Positions 18,116 to 26,227 are shown, counted from the first letter of the stretch. The stretch: 26,311 bases of DNA from Bacteroidota bacterium (GCA_023415545.1 JAEZKJ010000014.1:1-26311); one strand, 5' to 3'. The notes: a model not told the origin generated them from the letters alone. A program made the numbers and translations.

Positions 18116-19123
18116 ATGAGCAAAATACTTATTTGTCTTTTTCTTGCATTTAGCATGTCATGCTGTGCAAAGAAAGTAGTTGATATACCGGCTCCACTTT
18201 ATGCCGATTCGCATTATTGTGGTTCATGTGACCCGGAGATTCTTTGGAATCCTGAATCAAAGGAATGGATAATTTTCTATACCGGACGTCGTCCTGCTTT
18301 AGGACAATCTTCAGCAGTTGGTACTCCAATAGGAGTTTGTACCTCTAAAGACATGAAAAGTTGGAAGTTTCAAGGATATTGTACTTTCGATGGAGAAGGA
18401 GGTAAACCTGATTCCGAGCATACTTTTTGGGCACCGGGATGTATTGTAAAGGATGGTATGATTCACATGTTTGTTACTTACAAGGAGGATGCTACTCCAC
18501 CTTGGGGAACCGGAGGTTGCATTGTTCATTATGTTACTCCTCTTACAGATATTGTCAACGGCTGGAAACGTGTTGATGTTGTAGTTAATGAAAGCAAAAG
18601 TTTGGATGCGTCGGTTATCAAATTGCCTTCCGGTATATATCGAATGTATTATGTGGGAGGTACCGAGTATATGCGTAACAAGAAGAAAATGATTCGTTAT
18701 GCAGAGAGCACTGATTTATATAACTGGGAAATGAAAGGTGAAGTTCAAGGTGATGTTAATAATTTCGATCTTCATTGCTTACCATATCAGGAAGCGGTAT
18801 ATGTTTTCATGTATAAGAATCGTTTCTACATGCTTACCGATCCACATGTAGGTTTGGCTAACTATAGTTCCGAAGATGGTATTACCTGGAAATATCATGG
18901 TCAGATTATGAAAGCAGGAACTTCAGAGCGAACTTTGGATTGGGCCCAAGGCAGACATCCTAGTGTTTACGTGAAAGATAAAAATGAAGCATTTATATTT
19001 TATCATGTAGAACCTTTTAGAGAAGGTAAAGAGGCTAGGTTACTTGAGAAACATCAAAGATATACTTTCTTGCAAATGGCACCAATTGTTTGTAGTGAAG
19101 AAGGAATCAAGGTTATCAGATAA
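18116..19123 (+). CDS. GH43-like five-bladed beta-propeller lipoprotein, family unassigned
   Basis: Lipoprotein of 335 residues (lipobox Cys16 in FSMSCC). The sequence has the rhythm of a five-bladed beta-propeller hydrolase (clan GH-F or relatives): CDPEILWNPESKEWIIFYTGRR, then FWAPGCIVKDGMIHMFVTY, LDASVIKLPSGIYRMYYVGG, RYAESTDLYNWEMKG, YKNRFYMLTDPHVGLANYSSEDGITWKYHG, and GRHPSVYVKDKNEAFIFYHVEPF. By analogy with GH43, Asp39, Asp164 and Glu226 are candidate base, pKa modulator and acid, but this alignment was done by eye. It is unusually cysteine-rich near the start of the propeller (YCGSC). Full length covers only the propeller, without an extra beta-sandwich. The product could be an arabinofuranosidase, a galactosidase or an anhydrogalactosidase-like enzyme. 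It lies 17 bases after hydrolase A and 53 bases before sulfatase 3. Confidence 0.75.
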   Translation: MSKILICLFLAFSMSCCAKKVVDIPAPLYADSHYCGSCDPEILWNPESKEWIIFYTGRRPALGQSSAVGTPIGVCTSKDMKSWKFQGYCTFDGEGGKPDSEHTFWAPGCIVKDGMIHMFVTYKEDATPPWGTGGCIVHYVTPLTDIVNGWKRVDVVVNESKSLDASVIKLPSGIYRMYYVGGTEYMRNKKKMIRYAESTDLYNWEMKGEVQGDVNNFDLHCLPYQEAVYVFMYKNRFYMLTDPHVGLANYSSEDGITWKYHGQIMKAGTSERTLDWAQGRHPSVYVKDKNEAFIFYHVEPFREGKEARLLEKHQRYTFLQMAPIVCSEEGIKVIR

Positions 19124-19176
19124 TTCTTCACTAACAATAAACTTTAATTGTAGTTTTATTAAAATTCGATCATATT

Positions 19177-20694
19177 ATGAGAAATGCGAATTTATTGCTT
19201 AGTGGAACGTTATGTCTAAGTTCGTTGAGTATGGCAATTGCCGAAGAGGTAAAACCTAACGTTATTTTTATAGCAGTAGATGATATGAATGACTGGATTA
19301 CTCCTTTGGGTGGCCTTCCAGGAATAAAAACGCCTAATTTAGAACGTTTAGCTTCTAAAGGAATTACTTTTACAAATGCTCATTGTGCTGCACCGGCAAG
19401 TGCACCGTCAAGACTTTCAGTAATGACAGGTGTTCATCCTGCCAGATCAAATATTATGCATAATATACCTTATGATGGCCCACAATGGAGACTAGAGGAT
19501 GTAATGAAAGATGTAGTCACTATAGAGCAATTCTTTAAATCCAATGGTTATGAAACTTTGGCAGGTGGGAAAATATATCACACATTAGCTCCACCTTGGC
19601 TTACTCTTAATCAGGGTGAAGCTGAAAGTTGGGATTTTTGGTGGCCAAGTGCGTATGTTCCTTCTACCTACCAGATTCCAGCCGCAGAGAAAGTAAAGAA
19701 TCCAGAAGGCATAAAAGGGAAAAGACCTATTAAGCATTTTACATGGGGACCTATTGATTGCAGTGACACAAAGATGCCTGATTATCAACTTGTTGATTGG
19801 GTTAAATATGAATTAAGTAGAAAGAGAGAAAAACCTCTTTTCATGGCTGCAGGTTTCATTAAGCCTCATATTCCTTGGGAAGTTCCTAGACAATATTATG
19901 ACATGTATCCATTGGATTCAATACCCGATTTGGTAATTAATAATGATGATTTGGCTGATGCATTTGACCATGGCAGAAGAAGTTGGCATAAGTTTGTGAT
20001 GCAAAATAGAAGTTGGAAAGAGATAATTCGTGCATATATGGCTTGTATATCTTTCGCTGATGCACAAATTGGACGTCTATTGGATGTGATTGAGGCTTCT
20101 CCTTATAACAAAAATACCATAATAGTATTGTGGTCGGATCATGGAATGCATATTGGCGAAAAGGAAAATTGGGAAAAATTTACATTGTGGGAAGAATCGA
20201 CTCGAGTACCATTGATGTTTTATGCTCCCGGAGTAACTAAAGCAGGTACTGTAAGCAAAGCTGCCGTTAGTTTGATAGATATTTTCCCTACTCTAGCAGA
20301 ATTAATTGGTAAAAAAGCACCTGAAAACTGTGACGGCCATAGTTTAGTTCAACTTTTAAAAGGTAAAAAAGCTAAACATCCGGCTGCAATTACATCCTAT
20401 AATTTTCAAGCTCCTGCCAATGGCAAGGGATATGCGGTAAGAACTGATAGATATAGGTATATATATTATCCAGGAATCGGTTTAGAAGAGTTGTATGATC
20501 ACGAGCAAGATCCTAATGAGTTCGTAAATATAGCATATAAAAAAGAGATGAAGGATGTAATCGCTGAGCATAGAGCTATTTTAAGTGAACGTGTCAGTGG
20601 TTTAAAGTGGAGTAATGAGTTACCTAAAAACTATACAATTTCTAATAATGGATTAATTCGTAAAAATGATTTCAAATCTCTTGAATTGAATTAA
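19177..20694 (+). CDS. S1-family sulfatase 3, iduronate-2-sulfatase-like (serine-type)
   Basis: Third sulfatase (505 aa). The signal peptide ends near residue 22 (SMAIA/EE). The core begins KPNVIFIAVDDMNDWITPLGG, where Asp35-Asp36 bind the metal; VDDMNDW is typical of the iduronate-2-sulfatase-like group (S1_7 in SulfAtlas). The activation motif is Ser75-Ala-Pro-Ser-Arg79. Other elements are GGKIYHTL, GFIKPHIPW and VLWSDHGMHIGEKENWEKFTLWEE, all strong for this group. The group contains enzymes acting on uronic acids and also enzymes from marine galactan loci, so the name iduronate sulfatase should not be carried over as a function. It is 53 bases after the beta-propeller gene and 87 bases before GH51, with a hairpin between. 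Confidence 0.93.
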   Translation: MRNANLLLSGTLCLSSLSMAIAEEVKPNVIFIAVDDMNDWITPLGGLPGIKTPNLERLASKGITFTNAHCAAPASAPSRLSVMTGVHPARSNIMHNIPYDGPQWRLEDVMKDVVTIEQFFKSNGYETLAGGKIYHTLAPPWLTLNQGEAESWDFWWPSAYVPSTYQIPAAEKVKNPEGIKGKRPIKHFTWGPIDCSDTKMPDYQLVDWVKYELSRKREKPLFMAAGFIKPHIPWEVPRQYYDMYPLDSIPDLVINNDDLADAFDHGRRSWHKFVMQNRSWKEIIRAYMACISFADAQIGRLLDVIEASPYNKNTIIVLWSDHGMHIGEKENWEKFTLWEESTRVPLMFYAPGVTKAGTVSKAAVSLIDIFPTLAELIGKKAPENCDGHSLVQLLKGKKAKHPAAITSYNFQAPANGKGYAVRTDRYRYIYYPGIGLEELYDHEQDPNEFVNIAYKKEMKDVIAEHRAILSERVSGLKWSNELPKNYTISNNGLIRKNDFKSLELN

Positions 20695-20715
20695 TCTAAT
20701 CTACTTTTTTTTGTT

Positions 20716-20752
20716 CAAATTAGGTATGGAAAAATATTCCGTACCTAATTTG
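20716..20752 (+). promoter_or_regulatory. Strong hairpin before the GH51 gene (attenuator or processing site)
   Basis: A stem of 16 pairs is formed by 20716-20731 and 20737-20752 (outer arm CAAATTAGGTA / TACCTAATTTG, one T-G pair inside), with a 5-base loop. A run of eight T residues lies upstream (20705-20712), not downstream, so it is not a standard plus-strand terminator. It could set relative mRNA levels between the first ten genes and the last three. Confidence 0.65.
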
Positions 20753-20781
20753 TAAAAGTAACATACACAAACCATAATACC

Positions 20782-22329
20782 ATGAAAATAAAACTTTTTG
20801 CATTAACATTACTTCTTTCTACTTCATTGTGGTCGCAAGAAAATAAAGCAATAATCACCATTCAAGCCGACATACCACAACAAACTATAAGTAAAAATAT
20901 TTATGGCCATTTTGCCGAACATTTAGGACGTTGTATATACGATGGTTTTTGGGTTGATCCTAAGCTAAATGTTGCAAAAGAAGGGCGAATTCGTATGGAT
21001 ATCGTAAAGGCTTTACGTGATATAAATATTCCAAATCTACGTTGGCCCGGTGGTTGTTTTGCAGATGAGTATCAATGGAAGGATGGAATTGGAGATCCTA
21101 CAAAACGGCCAAAGATTGTTAATAGTAAATGGGGAGAAGTTGTAGAAGATAATAGTTTTGGTACTGACGAGTTTATGAAACTATGCGAACTCTTAGGATG
21201 TGAGCCCTATCTTTCAGCCAACGTGGCTACAGCTTCGCCTAAAGATTTGCGTGAATGGGTAGAATATTTAAACTATTCAGGAGATTCATATTGGGCCAAC
21301 TTGCGTAAAGAAAACGGGCATAAGGAACCATATGGAGTTAGTTTTTTAGGTATAGGAAATGAAAGTTGGGGATGTGGAGGTAATATGACTCCCGAACATT
21401 ATTCGGATGAATACAGATGTTTTCAAGGATTTGCATATGATTATTCAGGGCATAAGTTAAAAAAGATAGCTTGTGGACCAAACGATACTGATTATAATTG
21501 GATGGAAACATGCTTAAAGAGAATACCTGCTAAAATGTTATGGGGTATCTCTCTTCACTATTATACCATACCAACCGGAGTTTGGAGTAAAAAGGGAGCT
21601 GCTACACAATTCGATGAAAAAGAATATTTTGGTGGCGTAAAAAATGCTTTATTCATGGATGAGTTGCTTACCAAACAGGCTGCTATTATGGATATATATG
21701 ACCCAAAGAAGAAAATAGCTTTGGTTGTGGATGAATGGGGAATATGGACAGATCCTGAACCAAATACTCATCCTCGTTTCTTATATCAGCAAAATAGCAT
21801 GCGTGATGCTCTTATAGCCGCTTCTACATTGAACATCTTCAATAATCATTCAGATAGAGTGCGTATGGCAAACTTAGCTCAAACAGTCAATGTTTTACAA
21901 GCCTTGATACTTACTGATAAAGAAAAGATGTTGTTAACTCCTACTTACCATATTTTTAAAATGTTTAAAGTTCACCAAGAGGCGAATTTACTCAAAGCAT
22001 GTGCCACTTCAGGCAATTATACTTATGGAACAGAGGGAATACCATCAATTAATGTCTCGGCTTCGCAAGATAAAGATGGCAAAATTCATGTTACAATCGT
22101 CAATTTAAATCCTAAGCAAGAATTTTCCACAGATGTAATATTGAATGGTTTTAATGCTAAACAAATAAAAGGGGAAGTTTTAACTTCCAAGTTATATACA
22201 GATTATAATTCTTTTGAAAAACCTGATAAAATTAAGATATCACCATTTAATAATTTCAAGAAAGGGAATAATAATACAATAAATGTCAAGATGCCACCTC
22301 TAAGCATTGTCGCTTTAGAAATGTTCTAA
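20782..22329 (+). CDS. GH51 alpha-L-arabinofuranosidase
   Basis: Retaining exo-enzyme (515 aa) expected to release terminal alpha-L-arabinofuranose. A signal peptide ends near residue 18 (LWS/Q). GH51 hallmarks are clear: IYGHFAEHLGRCIYDGFWV (40-58), NLRWPGGCFADEYQWKDGIG (85-104), the acid/base Glu194 in GIGNESWGCGG, HYYTIPTG (259-266), and the nucleophile Glu318 in LVVDEWGIW. A C-terminal beta-sandwich ends the protein (MPPLSIVALEMF). Its length matches the family. Some GH51 members act on other furanosides or beta-glucans, but the sequence is close to typical bacterial arabinofuranosidases. It follows an 87-base gap with a hairpin and precedes hydrolase B by 57 bases. Its presence among sulfatases and alpha-galactosidases points to arabinose side chains on a sulfated galactan. 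Confidence 0.93.
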   Translation: MKIKLFALTLLLSTSLWSQENKAIITIQADIPQQTISKNIYGHFAEHLGRCIYDGFWVDPKLNVAKEGRIRMDIVKALRDINIPNLRWPGGCFADEYQWKDGIGDPTKRPKIVNSKWGEVVEDNSFGTDEFMKLCELLGCEPYLSANVATASPKDLREWVEYLNYSGDSYWANLRKENGHKEPYGVSFLGIGNESWGCGGNMTPEHYSDEYRCFQGFAYDYSGHKLKKIACGPNDTDYNWMETCLKRIPAKMLWGISLHYYTIPTGVWSKKGAATQFDEKEYFGGVKNALFMDELLTKQAAIMDIYDPKKKIALVVDEWGIWTDPEPNTHPRFLYQQNSMRDALIAASTLNIFNNHSDRVRMANLAQTVNVLQALILTDKEKMLLTPTYHIFKMFKVHQEANLLKACATSGNYTYGTEGIPSINVSASQDKDGKIHVTIVNLNPKQEFSTDVILNGFNAKQIKGEVLTSKLYTDYNSFEKPDKIKISPFNNFKKGNNNTINVKMPPLSIVALEMF

Positions 22330-22386
22330 TTGAATTATAAAACCGACATTTGTTTGGTATAGTCTTGATTTATAAAAAAACACTTT

Positions 22387-24045
22387 ATGATAAAGAAAAC
22401 TTTATTTTTTATTTTTACACTTACTCTATTTACAACAGTTTATAGTCAGAAAGTTGATAAATCGGCTATTCTGTCAGGTGTAAAAGCACGTACCGAGTTA
22501 AAGAATCCGGAAGGAATGTATGCTATATGGATCAATAAGAATAATCACTTATTGAATCTTCCTTATATTACAGGTGGGCAGATTGTGCTTCAATGGGCCG
22601 ACATAGAGAAAGGCCCCGGAGTATATGATTGGTCATTACTTGATGCATGGATGAAGAGGTATAGCGAATTGAATATCAATACAACTCTTCAAATAAATGG
22701 CAATAATAAGCCTAAATGGATGTTTAAAGAGATACCTTATTATCCTGCTAAGCTCAGTCAGCAAGTTAAAGACGATTATACGCTAATGTTCTGGCATCCT
22801 CGCTTTAAGAAAGCTTATCTTGATTTTATCAAGGCATGGGCCGAACATCTAAAACAAAGCCCTTATCTGAAAAATATCATTGGAGTACGTATGAACTTAA
22901 ATCCATATGGAACAGAACACCATTCTGCTTCAAGATATGTAAAAGATAAAGGAGATGATTATAGTAAATGGGTTATTCCTGAAGGGGATACTGAAGCTAC
23001 ACCCTGGAATCAAAAAAGTGTGACTCAATATACAAAAGATGTTTTGGATCAATTCGTTAAAGAGCTTTCTCCAATTGTCAAAGTTTTTGTACGAAATGGG
23101 ATTATCGAGGATTTACGCAAGGAGTATGAAAATGATTTTCGTGAAGGGCGATTAGCCTGGTTTCACACATCAAGTGAAGCGGAATCACGAGGCAATGAAA
23201 GACAATACTTGGTTTTCATGGATTATTGCAGGGCGGGCAAAACGTTTGCTTATGCCGAGCCTTGGGCTAGTGCTTGGGGTGAACATGGTGGTGTAAAGGA
23301 TCCAAGATTCTGTTCTCCTCAACAGTGGAACTATTGGAGAATATTGATGGATATAAATTGTGGCGTTTCTTTTTTGGCAACATATAGCAGCGATCTTGAT
23401 ATTCCTGTTAAAGGAATAAAATTCAAAAAGAAAGTACCACAAATTATGAAAGATGAGTTCAGAAGTGCATTCGATTTTGGTTCCAAGTATGTAGGAAAGC
23501 ATCGTTATGCAGAAACTACTCCTGGCGTTTGGGCTGCATTCCGTCAATGTGATAGTAGTTTGTGTTGGAAAAAACCATTGCAATTTCTTACAGAAGACTA
23601 TACGTTATTAACCTTGGTTCAACCAGGCAATTCGGTTGGTGTTCACAATGTTGGTGCAGATGAAAGTCGTTATGGAGCTTGGGCTAGAAAGCTTCCTGAA
23701 GGGGGAAGCATGTCAGTAGTTATGCATCCTACTTTTGTTAAAGCTACTAAAGGTTGTCAATTATCTCTTCGTGTTATATATTTAGATGAGGGAGACAACA
23801 TGTGGACTATTTCTCATGGTAATAAAAAATATAATGTAAAAAATACCAATACCGGACAATGGAAAGAGATGGTTTGGAAAGTAGAAGGCACTGAGCCACT
23901 TAATGGAATTGAAGCTAATAGATTAGTAGAACAAGGAATGATTGCAGGAAAGAATAAGAAAGAGATTGCAGCATTAACTCCGGATATAACCATTACTGCT
24001 TTAAAAGGAAATACAATATTTCACATGGTCGAAGTATTACGATAG
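22387..24045 (+). CDS. Unassigned GH-A-like TIM-barrel glycoside hydrolase B with C-terminal beta-sandwich
   Basis: Secreted protein of 552 residues with a signal peptide (cleavage near Ser20) and no lipobox. The barrel begins like clan GH-A (GGQIVLQWADIEKGPGVYDW, 63-82). Glu176 in NPYGTEHH is the candidate acid/base and Glu291 in FAYAEPW the candidate nucleophile, 115 residues apart. It shares this layout with the protein at 16389-18098; the 14-residue stretch ending in the acid/base (IIGVRMNLNPYGTE versus ILFVQTAEGTTGDE) aligns without gaps. The C-terminal beta-sandwich from about residue 427 (ESRYGAWARKLPEGG, LRVIYLDEGDNMW, TIFHMVEVLR) is also shared. No CAZy family was recognised. The likely role is cleavage of a beta- or alpha-linked galactan or arabinogalactan fragment in the periplasm. 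It lies 57 bases after GH51 and 36 bases before sulfatase 4. Confidence 0.75.
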   Translation: MIKKTLFFIFTLTLFTTVYSQKVDKSAILSGVKARTELKNPEGMYAIWINKNNHLLNLPYITGGQIVLQWADIEKGPGVYDWSLLDAWMKRYSELNINTTLQINGNNKPKWMFKEIPYYPAKLSQQVKDDYTLMFWHPRFKKAYLDFIKAWAEHLKQSPYLKNIIGVRMNLNPYGTEHHSASRYVKDKGDDYSKWVIPEGDTEATPWNQKSVTQYTKDVLDQFVKELSPIVKVFVRNGIIEDLRKEYENDFREGRLAWFHTSSEAESRGNERQYLVFMDYCRAGKTFAYAEPWASAWGEHGGVKDPRFCSPQQWNYWRILMDINCGVSFLATYSSDLDIPVKGIKFKKKVPQIMKDEFRSAFDFGSKYVGKHRYAETTPGVWAAFRQCDSSLCWKKPLQFLTEDYTLLTLVQPGNSVGVHNVGADESRYGAWARKLPEGGSMSVVMHPTFVKATKGCQLSLRVIYLDEGDNMWTISHGNKKYNVKNTNTGQWKEMVWKVEGTEPLNGIEANRLVEQGMIAGKNKKEIAALTPDITITALKGNTIFHMVEVLR

Positions 24046-24081
24046 TTTTTACAACACTTTGAAATATAAAAAGTCAATATT

Positions 24082-25722
24082 ATGAATAAAAATTTATTAT
24101 TAATAAATGCGGCTATTCTACTTCCACAGTTAGCTATAGCTCAATCACCTGAACTTAAGGCTCTTTATCAGAAATACTACGGTGAAAAGCCTAAAAGAAC
24201 TGTTTCGGAAAATGCACCTAATATTTTGTTCATTACCAGTGACCAGCATCATTGGATGGCGATGGGATATAATGACCCTAAATGTAAAACGCCTAATTTG
24301 GATAGACTAGCTCAGCATGGTACTATTTTTGATAAGGCTTATACATGCAACACAGTAAGTACTCCTACGCGTGCTTCTATGATTACAGGCCGCTATCCTA
24401 GTCAGCATGGAGCTTATGCGCTTGGAACCAAAATGCCAGAGACTGAATTGTGTATCGGAGATGTTTTGAACGAATGTGGTTATGAAACAGCATTAGTAGG
24501 TAAAGCACATTTTCAGCCATTACAAGGAACTGCAGAATTCCCATCGTGTGAGGCATATCCTATTTTACAAGATTTGGATTTTTGGAAAAATTATCATGGC
24601 CCCTTCTATGGCTTCAAACATGTTGAGTTAACTCGTAATCATGGAGATGAAGCTCACGTGGGTCAACATTATGGAGTGTGGTTACAGGAAAAGGTGGGAG
24701 ATAAGTGGAAAGATTGGTATCGTACCCCTACAGGCAATGTTCCTAAAGGACAAAATGGTGCATGGAATATACCTGAAGAGTATCATACAGATGCTTGGAT
24801 TGCAGAACGTTGTATTGCATTACTTGACCAATACAAGAAAGGGAATAAACCTTTTATGCTTTGGGCAAGCTTTTTCGATCCTCACAAACCTTTTTTAATC
24901 CCTGAGCCATGGGCTTCTATGTACAACCCTGATGATATGGATTTACCGGAAACACTACATGATGATATCTCGGATATGCCTTTACACTATCGAGTTACTC
25001 GTCAAGCGAAGTTTGACAAATCCGTGTGGGCTGAACCTGGCACTTCTTATCCTGTGCATGGTATTTCACACCATAAATGGACTGAGAGTAGCTTAAAAAG
25101 AAATAAAGCTATATACTATGGTATGATTTCAATGATGGATCATTATATAGGTAAAATACTTGATCATCTTGAAAAAAATGGACAGCTTGACAATACACTT
25201 ATCATTTTTACAACCGATCATGGAGAATTCATCGGTCATCATGGCTTAACCGGCAAAGGAGTATTCGATTATGAAGATGATTTAAAAATTCCTTTTATTG
25301 CTTCATTTAAAGGAAAGATTCCTGAGGGCAAAAGAAGTGATGCGCTAATTTCTTTAGTCGACCTCGCTCCTACCTTTTTGAATATGGTTGGAACACAAAT
25401 TCCCGGTTGCATGACAGGTGTTGACCAAACAGATGTATTATTGGGTAAGAAAGATGAAATTCGTGATCATGTGTTAGTAGAAAATCGCTTTCAAATGACT
25501 AAGTTTTATGTATGCACTTATATTGATAAGAATTATAAGTTGACTTATGATATGAATTCGGATGAAGGCGAACTCTTTGACCTTAAAAACGACCCAAATG
25601 AAATGGTGAATCATTGGGCCAACCCCTTATATAAGGAAATTAAATTAACCTTACTCTTAAAAGCATTACAGGCAAGAATGAAATCAGAACCTGTATTAAT
25701 GCCTCGTACAGCGGGTGCCTAA
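24082..25722 (+). CDS. S1-family sulfatase 4 (serine-type, divergent)
   Basis: Fourth sulfatase and last gene of the operon (546 aa). The signal peptide ends near residue 20 (AIA/Q), followed by a 25-residue linker. The core starts APNILFITSDQHHWMAMGYND, with Asp54-Gln55 as metal ligands in place of the usual Asp-Asp; this TSDQ form is common in several S1 groups. The activation motif is Ser93-Thr-Pro-Thr-Arg97, with Thr at the fourth position where the other three have Ser. Further elements are GKAHFQP, FDPHKPF, and TTDHGEFIGHHGLTGKG. A long insert (about 148-235, including LTRNHGDEAHVGQHYG) is characteristic of its subgroup, possibly S1_8, but that is from memory. It is 36 bases after hydrolase B and ends just before the operon terminator. 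The linkage is unknown. Confidence 0.91.
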   Translation: MNKNLLLINAAILLPQLAIAQSPELKALYQKYYGEKPKRTVSENAPNILFITSDQHHWMAMGYNDPKCKTPNLDRLAQHGTIFDKAYTCNTVSTPTRASMITGRYPSQHGAYALGTKMPETELCIGDVLNECGYETALVGKAHFQPLQGTAEFPSCEAYPILQDLDFWKNYHGPFYGFKHVELTRNHGDEAHVGQHYGVWLQEKVGDKWKDWYRTPTGNVPKGQNGAWNIPEEYHTDAWIAERCIALLDQYKKGNKPFMLWASFFDPHKPFLIPEPWASMYNPDDMDLPETLHDDISDMPLHYRVTRQAKFDKSVWAEPGTSYPVHGISHHKWTESSLKRNKAIYYGMISMMDHYIGKILDHLEKNGQLDNTLIIFTTDHGEFIGHHGLTGKGVFDYEDDLKIPFIASFKGKIPEGKRSDALISLVDLAPTFLNMVGTQIPGCMTGVDQTDVLLGKKDEIRDHVLVENRFQMTKFYVCTYIDKNYKLTYDMNSDEGELFDLKNDPNEMVNHWANPLYKEIKLTLLLKALQARMKSEPVLMPRTAGA

Positions 25723-25728
25723 TTATAG

Positions 25729-25766
25729 AGATTGACTTTACTACTCATTCTTAGTAAAGTCAATCT
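25729..25766 (+). terminator. Hairpin terminator of the PUL operon
   Basis: AGATTGACTTTACT (25729-25742) and AGTAAAGTCAATCT (25753-25766) form a perfect 14-bp stem with a 10-base loop, starting six bases after the stop of sulfatase 4 and followed by a T-rich stretch (TTAGTTAT). Position and structure fit an intrinsic terminator. Confidence 0.75.
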
Positions 25767-25854
25767 TTAGTTATATGAAAAACGTTAGTTCATATGTTTT
25801 GTTGTACTCATGAAATAAGAGTATAATTAATGAGATTATACAACATTTTGAAAC

Positions 25855-25915
25855 AATCCCTGAGAAAATCAGTATATTCCATGATTATAGGAACATGCCA
25901 ATTATCTCAGGGATT
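25855..25915. repeat. Second inverted repeat downstream of the operon
   Basis: AATCCCTGAGA (25855-25865) and TCTCAGGGATT (25905-25915) are perfect 11-bp arms around a 39-base loop, and a T-rich stretch (CTTCTTTTAAG) follows on the plus strand. It could be a back-up terminator for the operon, or belong to the convergent gene on the right; the long loop makes either weak. The GC-rich core of the arms stands out from the AT-rich surroundings. Confidence 0.5.
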
Positions 25916-26045
25916 CTTCTTTTAAGAATAAATTTTAACTTACACTATTTAGAGTAATAATGGTTAGGATTAAAGAAACAAACTGTAAACTTTTTCCAGC
26001 ACTCATCAAAGATTATGAAGAATTCTTCAAACCAATGATTAGTTC

Positions 26046-26087
26046 ATATAAACTATACATTGGTTTATATAAACTATACATTAATCT
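26046..26087. repeat. Two tandem 21-base repeats
   Basis: ATATAAACTATACATTGGTTT (26046-26066) is followed directly by a copy (26067-26087) that matches it over the first 16 bases and differs in the last five. A partial third copy (ATATAAAC) starts at 26088. AAACTATA within the copies also has an inverted partner, TATAGTTT, at 26101-26108. They may be binding sites for a regulator of the right-hand gene or a degenerate remnant. Confidence 0.6.
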
Positions 26088-26227
26088 ATATAAACAGAGC
26101 TATAGTTTGAAGATAAGTTTTAAAAAATGTCTCTTTTACTAATTGATATAGACTTTTTTTGTGTTACATCACCTAGAACTATAACCACTGCTTTCAATCC
26201 ACATACTGAAAAGCGTTACATCTTTAT

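Larger units (their letters stand above)
25723..26227. other. 505-base intergenic stretch with repeats and no convincing gene
   Basis: Besides the two hairpins above, this stretch contains 21-base tandem repeats at 26046-26087, an 11-base direct repeat (TTAGTTCATAT at 25785-25795 and 26039-26049) and a 9-base inverted repeat (AAACCAATG at 26029-26037, CATTGGTTT at 26058-26066). A 60-codon frame at 25960-26142 reads through the tandem repeats as YKLYIGL-YKLYINL; it has no recognisable domain or signal peptide and is probably not a gene. No tRNA or other RNA gene was seen. Confidence 0.6.

Noticed and set aside
26046..26087. CRISPR array
   Set aside because: The copies are directly adjacent without spacers, and there are only two full copies; no cas gene is present.
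25960..26142. 60-codon plus-strand frame after the operon
   Set aside because: No domain, no signal peptide, and its middle is produced by the 21-base repeats. Kept only as a note in the intergenic entry.
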